Of a stretch of 64,000 nt of DNA, positions 9,615 to 17,823 are shown one piece after another. Position 1 is the first letter of the stretch. Every line of letters begins with the position of its first letter. The position numbers and the translations under genes were made by a program. Below the pieces are notes generated by a model. It was not told the origin of the DNA, searched no databases, and saw only the letters and a program-made list of their open reading frames with translations. The stretch lies in assembly GCF_002738225.1 (NCBI RefSeq), contig NZ_PEBQ01000010.1:1-64000 (forward strand). The letters run 5' to 3'. The DNA comes from Acetobacter pomorum (GTDB lineage Bacteria > Pseudomonadota > Alphaproteobacteria > Acetobacterales > Acetobacteraceae).

Positions 9615-9772
9615 AATCCCCTAAACCCTTATCAAATTCCTGTTTTGGACTATATCGGTTTGAAATGATTTGGATATATTGATTTTGACAAATCAGCGAT
9701 TACTAAAAATAAAATTTAATATCCGTTTCCAAACATGCCGATATGGAGATCAAAATGATCGGAATTTAGTCC

Positions 9773-9801
9773 TTCCCTCCGGCACAGTGAACCGGAGGGA
9801 A
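9773..9801. other. Strong hairpin in the 9615-9877 intergenic gap
   Basis: Ten bases TTCCCTCCGG pair perfectly with 9792-9801 across a nine-base loop. It lies downstream of the minus-strand gene ending at 9878 and may terminate its transcript. There is no clear T-run, so an RNA-stability or regulatory role is equally possible. Nothing else is recognisable in this gap. Confidence 0.5.
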
Positions 9802-9877
9802 AGCCATCAAGAACGATTTGATGATCTGAGGTGATGTGACCGACATAATGTGCCACGGCCTGCATTATGCGTGAATT

Positions 9878-10363
9878 TCACCGATTTTCTGATGAAACTG
9901 CAGAACAACTAACCTGATCACCGCAATGTTCACAGTCGTTCTCTGCGGCAACCTGACCGGGCGCCGTCTTCCCATAACACGTAGGCTTATCAGATTTAGA
10001 GTTCTTATCTGCCACCGCGCTTATAACTGGTATTGGAGCGTCATATTTTTCGAAAATAAGCTTATCCAGAAGCACGAGAATAAAAACAAAGAAAATGGTA
10101 GGAGAAATAAATGGCTTAATAGACATAAATATCCCCAAAAACACATTTTCATGCGAACTGCCAAGATATATATAATCGCAAAACATCGCTGCTATCAGCA
10201 ATCCAAAGACCAATACTATAATATTTAAAATAGCCTTTCCAAATATATAGATAGTAGCTCTTATCGCGGCCATTACAGAGTAGGTCACATGATAACCTAC
10301 ATCTTTCAGCCCATCCTTAACTCTAGAATATTTAGCCTGAGCATTTGTATTGTCTGATGACAT
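9878..10363 (-). CDS. Hypothetical membrane protein with cysteine-containing C terminus
   Basis: This 161-residue protein has two or three hydrophobic segments: residues about 28-70 (AAIRATIYIFGKAILNIIVL and following) and about 85-105 (FISPTIFFVFILVLLDKLIF). The hydrophilic C terminus contains four cysteines, CYGK and CEHCGDQVSC, which could bind a metal or form disulphides. GAGG precedes the ATG. It is not linked closely to a neighbour. No family is recognised. Its position between the surface glycosyltransferase and the origin does not indicate a role. Confidence 0.6.
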   Translation of the reverse strand: MSSDNTNAQAKYSRVKDGLKDVGYHVTYSVMAAIRATIYIFGKAILNIIVLVFGLLIAAMFCDYIYLGSSHENVFLGIFMSIKPFISPTIFFVFILVLLDKLIFEKYDAPIPVISAVADKNSKSDKPTCYGKTAPGQVAAENDCEHCGDQVSCSAVSSENR

Positions 10364-10641
10364 ATGAAGGCCTCGGTTCGTGTCTGGTTGGTAGATCGCA
10401 TGAAGTGTGATCTTTTGAATTAAAAGGCCTTAAAAAGGTAACGATTGAATTAAACCGTTTCCATTAGATTATAATTCCCTGCCCACAAGCCCTGCGTCTG
10501 CATTATCGCGTGCTTTTCTGATCAGTCGTTGATCCTTTCCGGTAAAAATAGGGAATTCTCAGGATCGGTGCATAAAGTTGGCGTGGGATTACACGCTCGG
10601 AATTCACTCGGCATTCCACTGAACAACCCTTAAAGGTATCC

Positions 10642-11148
10642 TCAGTCTCTAGGATATTTGTGCATCGTGTTAATTTCTTCGGCACTAAGACAGCATCCTT
10701 TGTATATCCACGAGCAGGGAAAACCTTCAGGTGGAATGCCTATTACTTCACCAGGATTATGCAGCCATATTAGCCTATTGCTGTCCCAATATAGCGGAAA
10801 AGGCCGGTGCGATACCCTTCTTGGGCCATCGACTTCCTCAACAAAATGCCACCCACTCTTATTCCTCCTTAAAGGCCACAGAGTTCTAATGAACCCACGT
10901 TCTGATTTGAGGCAGACAAGATACCCTTCCAACAAAACCCAACTGGAGAGCGCTCCATCAAAGGAACACAGGAACCTTTGTCCATCATCCGCCGTTATAT
11001 AGAAGCCTCCAAGTGAGGATGAGCAATCGCCATACGCTCCTTCCACTATATAAGGCTGGCAAGCCGTGATCTTATTGGGATCTGATTTAGCAAAAGCCAC
11101 TAAATCCCCTACTCGAATATCTCTGGCTTTCTGGTTGCTGTTGCCCAT
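10642..11148 (-). CDS. Hypothetical protein, translationally coupled to a zinc-finger protein
   Basis: The ATG at 11148 follows AGGTG seven bases upstream. A GTG nine bases earlier overlaps the stop region of the gene at 11158-11358. The protein (about 168 residues) begins with ARDIRVGDLVAF, then alternating short strands rich in aromatic residues. This looks like an SH3/KOW-type beta-barrel start, but no family is recognised. It contains several tryptophans (SSWVLL, SGWHFVEE, LIWLHNPGE) and a cluster GFPCSWIYKGCC near the end. Tight coupling with the upstream zinc-finger gene argues for a shared function. Confidence 0.6.
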   Translation of the reverse strand: MGNSNQKARDIRVGDLVAFAKSDPNKITACQPYIVEGAYGDCSSSLGGFYITADDGQRFLCSFDGALSSWVLLEGYLVCLKSERGFIRTLWPLRRNKSGWHFVEEVDGPRRVSHRPFPLYWDSNRLIWLHNPGEVIGIPPEGFPCSWIYKGCCLSAEEINTMHKYPRD

Positions 11149-11157
11149 TGCGTTCAC

Positions 11158-11358
11158 CTAAATCTCACAACCTGAACCTTCTCTGGCTGACTCAGCCTTT
11201 AGCCAATTCTGTTGGATTTTCTGGAGGTGCCGATTGTTTGTAACGTCATACCGCAGGCCGAACCCTCTACAGCTTGGGCAGGTGAAGAACTCAATAGAAG
11301 TCTTTAGTGACTGAAAGTTCACCAGATTTCCTCTTCCGTGACACAACGAGCAAACCAT
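11158..11358 (-). CDS. Small DnaJ-type zinc-finger protein (two CxxCxGxG repeats)
   Basis: This 66-residue protein has CSLCHGRG at residues 3-10 and CPSCRGFG at about 27-34. These are two copies of the CxxCxGxG signature of the DnaJ/HSP40 zinc-binding domain, but there is no J domain. Such stand-alone zinc ribbons occur in mobile elements and may bind unfolded protein or act as adaptors. GGAAG lies eight bases upstream of the ATG. The stop codon directly abuts the start region of the next gene (GTG at 11157, ATG at 11148), so the two are co-translated. Confidence 0.75.
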   Translation of the reverse strand: MVCSLCHGRGNLVNFQSLKTSIEFFTCPSCRGFGLRYDVTNNRHLQKIQQNWLKAESAREGSGCEI

Positions 11359-11467
11359 AAAAGCTTCCTAACGTCTCTAAATCGACTGCAATTATCACCT
11401 CATGACTCAGAGATTGAGCATTTACAGCCATCTAATGCTCAACACTTGACGCGGCCTGCCTCCGACC

Positions 11468-11930
11468 TTTCAAAAGATCACGGTTTATAAGGCAGATTGT
11501 CGCCTGTTAGCCTTTCAATCCTTGCGAAAAGATCGATCCATTAAAAGAGAAAAATCCTCTGATTTGCAGAAGGAGTGCTTCAAAAGTTCACACTTCTGAT
11601 TTTCGGTCTCTGAACTGCAACCTGAGATGACAGACACGAGACTGATTCAAAAGTTCACACTTTGCCCCCAAGTACCGTCTAAAGCGGACTCCATGGATTC
11701 TTTTCATCAGAATCTGTGGATAACTTTAGAGACCAGAACCAAGTTCGATTCCTATCCACAAGACTTACGTGATCTTTTGAATCAGATACCGTGATCTTTT
11801 GAAAAAGTCAGAGATTTAAAAAACTACGTTTTCCGCCAAAAATTGGAGTTTTCCCGTGAACTTTTGAAGCACAAACTAATATATTAATTCCAAATATCTT
11901 CCCTAGTAGCTTGCTGATTCAAAAGTGCAT
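11468..11930. repeat. Upstream iteron array of the repA origin
   Basis: The gene-free stretch 11359-12003 holds seven to eight copies, in both orientations, of a repeat with consensus near ATTCAAAAGTTCACAC. Copies begin at about 11468, 11577, 11644, 11769 (inverted), 11791 (inverted), 11856 (inverted) and 11916. A further outlying inverted copy is at 10407-10420. Together with the DnaA boxes and the adjacent RepA gene, this marks an iteron-controlled replication origin. Confidence 0.85.
11715..11723 (-). promoter_or_regulatory. DnaA box in the repA origin
   Basis: TGTGGATAA is the exact reverse complement of the consensus DnaA box TTATCCACA. A one-mismatch copy (CTATCCACA) lies at 11752-11760. 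Both sit inside the upstream iteron array, which supports origin function. Confidence 0.7.
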
Positions 11931-12003
11931 ACGGACGAACCCGAAAAATGCTGCTAAATGCGAATACAGAATGGCAGAGGATGATTTTCGGAGTGACTGA
12001 TCG

Positions 12004-12939
12004 ATGGGTTTGATACACGACGTGATTGACGAGCAGGGCCGACAGGCTGCCTTTAACCTCGACTTCCCCAGGCCTGAAATCGAAGCAGCATCTAGCTTCA
12101 TGTCTGATGAAGACCATCGCATCGGTTTCCTCTACTCAGGGTGGTGCCAGGCGGCACTACCACATCGAAGATTGGCAGACGACTCAAAAGGCTGGCAGAT
12201 AGATAGTGACCATGTCTGCTTGATCATTCAGCCAGGAATGAGGAGAGGCCCAACGGGGAATCCTATTCATGTTGGGGTGCCTTATGGCAGTCGGGCAAGA
12301 CTGATCCTCCTCTATATGCAGTCAGAAGCTATAAGAACGAATTGTCGTGATATTGAGCTTGGAAAAAGCTTAAGGTCATGGATGAAAAGGATGAGCATTC
12401 CTATCGGCGGGAAAAATCTTGAAGCTGTGCGAGAGCAAGCCGATAGGCTGTCGAGATGCCAACTATCATTCGAAATAGTGAATGGCCGTACTCGTGGGAT
12501 AACAAGTCAAAAGATCATGGAAAGTTCCATGTTTCTGGAGCCTGACCCCAATATCGATACCGTTGATGACGTCTTTATGCTTACAGCAAAATTGTCATCT
12601 GAGTTTTTTGAAGGGCTCAAGAAGCATCCGGTGCCATTTCGTGAGGCGGCGATCAGAGCTCTAAGCAACAATAGTATGGCTCTGGATATCTATAGCTGGC
12701 TGGCCTACCGTCTGCATTCTCTGGATAAGCCGACACCAATTACATGGAAAGGTTTGAAAGCGCAGTTTGGTACAGCTTATAGCCAGATGAACAACTTTAG
12801 ATTGCGCTTTATCCCTAATCTGAAACTGGCGTTGGCCGCCTATCCTGAAGCCATCGTGTCTGAGACTGATGGGAGGATCGGACTAACCCTTCACCCCTCC
12901 CCCCCTCCAGTCAGACGGAAAATCTATGCCGTGAAGTAA
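12004..12939 (+). CDS. repA: Plasmid replication initiator RepA
   Basis: This 311-residue protein resembles the RepA_C-type plasmid initiators found on alphaproteobacterial plasmids. Visible family-like segments are the GVPYGSRARLILLYMQSEA helix region at about 95-115, GKSLRSWMKRMSIPIGG, and a C-terminal winged-helix-like part with SNNSMALDIYSWLAYRLHSL. It should bind the iterons on both sides and open the origin. An in-frame TGA at 11998 fixes the start at or after 12004, and GGAG lies 11 bases upstream. A rho-independent terminator follows the stop. The flanking arrays suggest that initiation and copy number are controlled by RepA-iteron binding. Confidence 0.9.
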   Translation: MGLIHDVIDEQGRQAAFNLDFPRPEIEAASSFMSDEDHRIGFLYSGWCQAALPHRRLADDSKGWQIDSDHVCLIIQPGMRRGPTGNPIHVGVPYGSRARLILLYMQSEAIRTNCRDIELGKSLRSWMKRMSIPIGGKNLEAVREQADRLSRCQLSFEIVNGRTRGITSQKIMESSMFLEPDPNIDTVDDVFMLTAKLSSEFFEGLKKHPVPFREAAIRALSNNSMALDIYSWLAYRLHSLDKPTPITWKGLKAQFGTAYSQMNNFRLRFIPNLKLALAAYPEAIVSETDGRIGLTLHPSPPPVRRKIYAVK

Positions 12940-12964
12940 CCCTCTACCTTCCTCCTATTCTATT

Positions 12965-12997
12965 AACCCGCCCTAGACCCTATGGCGGGTTTTTTAT
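12965..12997 (+). terminator. Rho-independent terminator of repA
   Basis: AACCCGCC pairs with GGCGGGTT across a short loop and is followed by a T-run, 26 bp after the repA stop. Confidence 0.85.
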
Positions 12998-13054
12998 TCC
13001 ATAAGTCCGTTCCTTCACCATGAGAAGCATGAATATCGGCAAGGAAAAAGCAGT

Positions 13055-13432
13055 GCTTCAAAAGTTCACACCCCAATTCCACGCCTTCTAGTAGGAATCT
13101 TTTAAGCTTTGCTTAAGGTGGCGATCGGGGCAAAAACCGTGCACTTTTGAAGCACCCTAAGCCTAGAATCGATAAAAAGAATGAACGAGTAGACTTAAAA
13201 CTGATTCAAAAGTTCACACTTTGAAGGAATCTTCATAACTGATTCAAAAGTTCACACCCCTATATCTGGTATCTTGATCTAGGGATATGAGCGTGCACTT
13301 TTGAATCATTCCATGCTCAGAGATGCTGAATATCTTTTAGAATCACCCGTCTGTGATCAGATGTTGGTACATTGGTTGAAGTTAAATGCTTAGAAGCAGG
13401 GGCACAACATTCATAGTGCTTCAAAAGTGCAC
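13055..13432. repeat. Downstream iteron array of the repA origin
   Basis: The gene-free stretch 12998-13547 carries six copies of the same iteron as upstream of repA. Direct copies are at about 13055, 13203, 13241 and 13418, and inverted copies at 13139 and 13293. Variants differ mainly at one position, TTCAC versus TGCAC. Arrays on both sides of the initiator gene suggest either a compound origin or an incompatibility/handcuffing locus. Confidence 0.85.
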
Positions 13433-13547
13433 GCTAAAAAACGCTTACTCTAAGAGGAAGAGTGGGTAATTCTCATCACCCCTCTTTCTTAGAGTATCAT
13501 TTTAGTCCGGGAATAGCACCATTCTAGCTTCTCAAGCCTCAAACCTA

Positions 13548-15482
13548 TTACTGACAGGACAAGCACTCTTCATAGTCAGTAGTCGGGGCTGAAGAACCAT
13601 GTACTTTTGAAGCATCCACTTCGAGGTCATCTTTTGAAGCAATCTTACTGACTGTGTCAGCTCTCTGAATAGAAAGAGACCGGCAATAATAGAGAGACTT
13701 CATCCCCTTTTTCCACGCCATGAAATGGATCTGGTGAAGATCTCTCTTATGAATGTTGGCGGGCAAAAACAGGTTTACGGACTGGGCCTGGCAAATAAAG
13801 GGTTGCCTATCTGCTGCATGCTCTACAACCCAGCGTTGATCTAGTTCAAAGGCGGTCTTGTATACGTCCTTCTCATCTTGTGACAGGAAGTCCAGATCCT
13901 GAACACTGCCTTTATTGATTGTTATATGTGACCAAACTTCTGGAGTATCCTTCCCTTTTGAAGCAAGTAGCTTCTGAAGGTGACGGTTCCTTACTGTGAA
14001 TGACCCAGATAGCGTTTTCTGGAGGAATACATTCGCAGTGATTGGCTCAATTCCAGGGCTGGCATTGCCGGCAATGATTGAAATTGATGCTGTGGGGGCC
14101 ACTGCCATCTTGTGTGAGAACCGAGTGTGTACACCATACTCCTCAGCATCAGGGCATGGGCCGCGGAGGTCGGCGATTTTTTCTGATGCCAAATCAGCCT
14201 GAGCACGAATATGTTTGAATATCTTGCGGTTCCAGACTTTAGCCATAACGCTCTCAAAAGGGATGCCTTTTTCCTGCAGGAATGAGTGGAACCCCATCAC
14301 TCCGAGACCTACAGATCGTTCTCTCATGGCTGCATATTTTGCCTTCGCCATGTCCTCTGGAGCCTTATCGATAAAATCCTGAAGCACATTATCAAGGAAG
14401 AGCATCACGTCCTCAATGAACTGAGGATTATCTTTCCATTGCTCCCAAATTTCGAGGTTCAATGACGATAGGCAGCACACTGCAGTACGTGCCTTTCCGT
14501 GATGATCAATTCCTGTAGGGAGAGTGATTTCAGCGCATAGGTTGGATGTCTTAACTTCTAATCCGGCTAGTTTGGCATGTTCAGGACGCGCATTATTCAC
14601 GTGATCTGAATAAACGATATAGGGTTCCCCCTGCTCCATCCGGGCTGTGAGGATGCGTATCCAAATTGAGCGAGCTGAAACTTTGCGGATAACAGACCCA
14701 TCCTTTGGAGAGAGAAGCGCCCATTGTTTATTTGCTTCAACAGCCCGCATAAAATCATCGGATACAAGCACGCCATGATGTAAATTGAGTGCCTTACGGT
14801 TGGGGTCTCCGCCTGTTGGTCGCCGGAGTTCGATAAATTCTTCAATCTCTGGATGCCAGACGGGCAGATAGACTGCTGCAGAACCACGGCGCAAAGATCC
14901 CTGAGAAATCGCGAGGGTAAGACTGTCCATCACGCGAATAAAAGGTATGACACCGGATGTTTTGCCATTCCCTCCGACGTTCTCTCCTATGGAGCGTAAA
15001 TTCCCCCAATATGAACCGATCCCACCGCCTTTACTGGCCAGCCATACATTTTCATTCCAGAGATCAACGATCCCTTTCAGAGAGTCATTTGCTTCATTCA
15101 GGAAGCAGGAAATAGGCAATCCGCGATTTGTACCACCATTTGATAGTATGGGGGTGGCAGGCATAAACCAATGCTTGCTTATGTAATCATATATCCTCTG
15201 GGCATGGTGAATATCGGCACCATAGTATGATGCAACTCTCCCGAAAAGGTCCTGATAGCTTTCGTCAGGCAGCAAATAACGGGTTTCAAGTGTAGCCTTG
15301 CCGAATGGTGTAAGAAGTTTATCTCGGCTTCTATCTACGACAACTGGGAAATGCCCCGGCACACAAACCATGTCTTTAGGTTTATTGTGATCGATTTTCT
15401 CACAGTGTTCGCTAACTCTCCCGGTAACGCCTTCCGCATTGATTATGGCACACGTTTCCACTTCGCTTTCTTGCAAACTCAC
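13548..15482 (-). CDS. nrdA: Ribonucleoside-diphosphate reductase alpha subunit (class I, short form without full ATP cone)
   Basis: This 644-residue protein carries the class I RNR alpha signatures: ISCFL (first active-site Cys, about 125), SNLCAEI (catalytic Asn-Cys-Glu, about 313-318), a second Cys region AVCCLSSLN (about 333), the tyrosine pair in LYYCRS (about 596), and a C-terminal CLSC shuttle pair. It would make deoxyribonucleotides for plasmid replication. It lacks the roughly 100-residue N-terminal ATP cone of long NrdA proteins, so dATP feedback through a cone is not expected. The start is GTG at 15482, after GAGGG. No nrdB or glutaredoxin gene is present in the window, so it must use a host or distant beta subunit. 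Its 3' end contains iteron-like sites. Confidence 0.92.
   Translation of the reverse strand: MSLQESEVETCAIINAEGVTGRVSEHCEKIDHNKPKDMVCVPGHFPVVVDRSRDKLLTPFGKATLETRYLLPDESYQDLFGRVASYYGADIHHAQRIYDYISKHWFMPATPILSNGGTNRGLPISCFLNEANDSLKGIVDLWNENVWLASKGGGIGSYWGNLRSIGENVGGNGKTSGVIPFIRVMDSLTLAISQGSLRRGSAAVYLPVWHPEIEEFIELRRPTGGDPNRKALNLHHGVLVSDDFMRAVEANKQWALLSPKDGSVIRKVSARSIWIRILTARMEQGEPYIVYSDHVNNARPEHAKLAGLEVKTSNLCAEITLPTGIDHHGKARTAVCCLSSLNLEIWEQWKDNPQFIEDVMLFLDNVLQDFIDKAPEDMAKAKYAAMRERSVGLGVMGFHSFLQEKGIPFESVMAKVWNRKIFKHIRAQADLASEKIADLRGPCPDAEEYGVHTRFSHKMAVAPTASISIIAGNASPGIEPITANVFLQKTLSGSFTVRNRHLQKLLASKGKDTPEVWSHITINKGSVQDLDFLSQDEKDVYKTAFELDQRWVVEHAADRQPFICQAQSVNLFLPANIHKRDLHQIHFMAWKKGMKSLYYCRSLSIQRADTVSKIASKDDLEVDASKVHGSSAPTTDYEECLSCQ
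13599..13640. repeat. Iteron-like sites inside the 3' end of nrdA
   Basis: Two copies of the inverted iteron core CTTTTGAAGC occur at about 13604-13613 and 13631-13640 within the last 30 codons of nrdA. A third core lies at 13955-13964. They continue the downstream array into coding sequence. Confidence 0.6.
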
Positions 15483-15707
15483 TTCACAGCCCTCTTTTAA
15501 TGTTCCAACTCACGACGCAATTAAAAGCCTTTGAATTCCTTATTCAGGAAAGGCCTTAAAGGTTAATCAAGGCCAATACTAAATTATATCTTTGCAAGGG
15601 AAAGCATGAAGTAAGGAACTGACAAGGAAAAATATGTCGTGTCACTTGCATGCATCACAAGTTACTTATGACTTTAATAAACTAGCTTGTTTTTATGAGG
15701 TAATCTG

Positions 15708-16475
15708 ATGTCTAGAACCGGATGGCATGATGGTCTAATGATAACAAAAAGCTTTCTTGATCGTGCTAGACATGAAGGCAAGACCATTGAGGCTATGGCT
15801 CTTACGGCAGATATTAACCCTAAAGACCCAGAAGGCATGAGACGTTTTGCCTTATGGATATCGCTGGCTGATTACGGGGTTAACTTTGATATTCCAGAAA
15901 TGGTCGCCCTTCGAATGGATGATTACATTTCATCTCCTGCAGATGAATATGGATCCTCCAGGCCGGGAGATAAGCAGACCGCTCTTTTTGTCGCATTTAT
16001 GGAAGCCTGCACAGAAAGAGAAATGGACTTCGCTGAGGTCCGTATAGCCGCCGGCCTTCCTGACTCTAAGCGGTTCAGAAGATGGATTTCTCAGGTCAAG
16101 GAAGGTGTCACTCCCCGCATTCCAGAAGAAACAAGACTAGCTATGTCAGAATGGATAACGGAAAATAATATTTCTGTACCGCCTGATATTCTCGTTAACA
16201 GAGAAATGGCTGGTGTTAGGGATCTTGTTCTCGCGGCACACAAGATCAATGAACCCGATCCAACCCAAACCCCTTTACCGAAAATCAAATTTTTTAACCT
16301 CTCTGGTGAGACCAAATCTAAGCCTCACACCAGTTTGCAGGAAATGACTTTAGGAAGCCCTGATAGGGAGCCGATCAATGAGGAAACACCGGTATTCTTT
16401 ACATCTAAGGAGCTTAATGAGCCCATCACAAGCCACGATGAGGGGGTTGAATTCCAGCTATCTCTTGGCTTATGA
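15708..16475 (+). CDS. Hypothetical protein
   Basis: This 255-residue soluble protein starts at an ATG preceded by TGAGG. It is mostly helical in the first 180 residues, with two similar-looking stretches (EGMRRFALWISLADYG and SKRFRRWISQVKEG). The last 70 residues are polar, Pro- and Glu-rich and probably disordered. No catalytic motif, signal peptide or membrane segment is visible and no family is recognised. It is transcribed divergently from nrdA, sharing a 225-bp intergenic region that contains AAGG/TTAA-type motifs. It converges on the IcmT operon, with a hairpin between them. Confidence 0.65.
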   Translation: MSRTGWHDGLMITKSFLDRARHEGKTIEAMALTADINPKDPEGMRRFALWISLADYGVNFDIPEMVALRMDDYISSPADEYGSSRPGDKQTALFVAFMEACTEREMDFAEVRIAAGLPDSKRFRRWISQVKEGVTPRIPEETRLAMSEWITENNISVPPDILVNREMAGVRDLVLAAHKINEPDPTQTPLPKIKFFNLSGETKSKPHTSLQEMTLGSPDREPINEETPVFFTSKELNEPITSHDEGVEFQLSLGL

Positions 16476-16490
16476 CCCATCCCCAATTTG

Positions 16491-16522
16491 CCGAAGCAAA
16501 GCCCTGTCCTTCAGGGCAGGGA
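16491..16522. repeat. Hairpin of the dispersed family, between convergent genes
   Basis: CCCTG and CAGGG arms enclose TCCTTCAGGG, preceded by CCGAAGCAAAG. It sits between the stops of convergent genes (16475 and 16542) and could serve as a terminator. It closely resembles 25741-25770 on the other strand. Confidence 0.6.
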
Positions 16523-16541
16523 GATTGTTAAGTGGGGATGT

Positions 16542-16892
16542 TTAGCCATCATTAAAATCAATCGCATCAGGCGGCCGCAGAACGTACGAGGGCTTTTCAG
16601 GAACCATCCGGGAAAGATCCGCATTCTGTTTCTCTAAACGATCCTCTTTCCCCATCCCTGTTCTTTCACGAAGCCAATCCTTTGCACCATCCATCATGTC
16701 ATCGATATGATTTGTTAGTATTATGCGGATAGGGGAATCAGGCGCTGCAAATTTATCAGCGATTTTATAGCCTGCGAAACAAATTACCCCACAAAGGATT
16801 AAAAAAGTTGGGGCGCCAAACCCTCTGGCTGCCTGCCTCGTTTGATTCCGATCACTAAGATAAGGATCACTCCTGCGGATATTCCGAGACAT
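16542..16892 (-). CDS. Small single-pass membrane protein in the IcmT operon
   Basis: The start is taken at ATG 16892, after GGGGAAAG, because longer frames run into the preceding gene. The roughly 116-residue protein has a basic N terminus (SRNIRRSDPYLSDRNQ). One membrane helix follows at about residues 23-43 (FGAPTFLILCGVICFAGYKIA), then a charged C-terminal domain. It follows two small genes in the same direction at short spacing, so it is probably the third gene of an operon headed by the IcmT/TraK homologue. A structural role in the transfer machine is plausible, but no family is recognised. Confidence 0.65.
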   Translation of the reverse strand: MSRNIRRSDPYLSDRNQTRQAARGFGAPTFLILCGVICFAGYKIADKFAAPDSPIRIILTNHIDDMMDGAKDWLRERTGMGKEDRLEKQNADLSRMVPEKPSYVLRPPDAIDFNDG

Positions 16893-16926
16893 CGGAGACT
16901 TTCCCCTGCTTGTTAAACTGAGCAGA

Positions 16927-17268
16927 TTAGTAAGGTATTTGCAGGTCAGCGGCGTCCTCAAGGAAAATCGATACTTTTCCTGAGTGTGTCACATCATCCC
17001 GAATATTACTATCTGTCAGCTCAATGGGTGGCTGATTCTGCTGGGTAATAACATGCTGTGATGCAAGGTTAGATATCCTCACACTACTTTCTTCTTGTGT
17101 TCGACTTTCATTAGACGGATTTTGTGGGGTGATTATGGCCTGTTTCTGCTTAACATGACTTACAATAACTGGCTCAAAAACAGGTAAAGACCTTTGCTGT
17201 GGCACTGTTCCAGAGTAAGGCTCAGTCCAACCAGACACAGGAGGGATAAAGATAAGCTTTCTAGACAT
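16927..17268 (-). CDS. Hypothetical protein, middle gene of the IcmT operon
   Basis: This 113-residue protein is rich in Gln, Ser, Pro and Val and lacks membrane segments. The start (SRKLIFIPPVSGW) looks folded or amphipathic and the rest is largely low complexity. It begins only 4 bp after the stop of the IcmT-like gene and ends 34 bp before the next, which supports a real operon member. The ribosome binding site is weak, consistent with translational coupling. No motif allows a function. Confidence 0.6.
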   Translation of the reverse strand: MSRKLIFIPPVSGWTEPYSGTVPQQRSLPVFEPVIVSHVKQKQAIITPQNPSNESRTQEESSVRISNLASQHVITQQNQPPIELTDSNIRDDVTHSGKVSIFLEDAADLQIPY

Positions 17269-17272
17269 ATCT

Positions 17273-17638
17273 TTATTGAATTTTGAAGCCCAATGAACTT
17301 AAAATCCGGGCAAAGAAATTCCCTTTTATTTCTTTTTCTTCGACTTTTTCTCGGATATTTTTATCAAGCTCTGCGATATCCATATCAATCCAAGATAGAT
17401 TGCGAGAAGTTTGTTTACGGACGCGCCCAGCAATTCTTGATCTTATGTACCTCATAGCAGAGGCAAAATTCATTTTATATCGTATCTCGACCACCCAGAT
17501 TGTAATTAGTGCGAATACCATAATTGTCAGGGTTAGCTTGCGAAAAATGGGCAACAACGGAGGTAATGCAAAAAGCGCAACGCGGGCGTCTAATTTCCAT
17601 ATCCGTGGGCTTCTGAATGTTTCTCGCCACTGAGCCAT
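17273..17638 (-). CDS. IcmT/TraK-family protein of the type IVB transfer system
   Basis: The start is placed at ATG 17638, with an excellent GGGGAGGGG upstream; a longer frame to 17689 lacks one. The protein opens with AQWRETFRSPRIWKLDARVA, very like the WRDSARRPKFFIIDARAA start of Legionella IcmT and IncI TraK. Two hydrophobic segments follow (LFALPPLLPIFRK and LTLTIMVFALITIWVVEIRY), then the basic segment. It has an extra C-terminal charged extension compared with the usual roughly 85-residue IcmT. It heads a three-gene minus-strand operon and identifies the transfer system as MPF-I (Dot/Icm-like). Confidence 0.75.
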   Translation of the reverse strand: MAQWRETFRSPRIWKLDARVALFALPPLLPIFRKLTLTIMVFALITIWVVEIRYKMNFASAMRYIRSRIAGRVRKQTSRNLSWIDMDIAELDKNIREKVEEKEIKGNFFARILSSLGFKIQ

Positions 17639-17823
17639 ATCCCCTCCCCAAACGTATTGAATCCTACTAACCAGACAGGTTCTCGGCAAGACAATGTTTT
17701 AAAGAGATATTCTCTTACCTGCTTAGACTGAAGCCATTTTGACCTTTGTTCTAAGGTTTGATTTTTTTTTCGCTATCCTTGTTTGAGTTTTATGCCGTGT
17801 AACTACTCCAGGATCTGCCGGGA

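Noticed and set aside
10503-10685. 60-codon minus-strand frame downstream of the 10642-11148 gene
   Set aside because: It overlaps that gene's end, has no convincing start signal and no protein-like features.
11468-13432. CRISPR array, considered because of the many short repeats
   Set aside because: Repeats occur in both orientations with irregular spacing and flank a replication initiator, so they are iterons; no cas genes are present.
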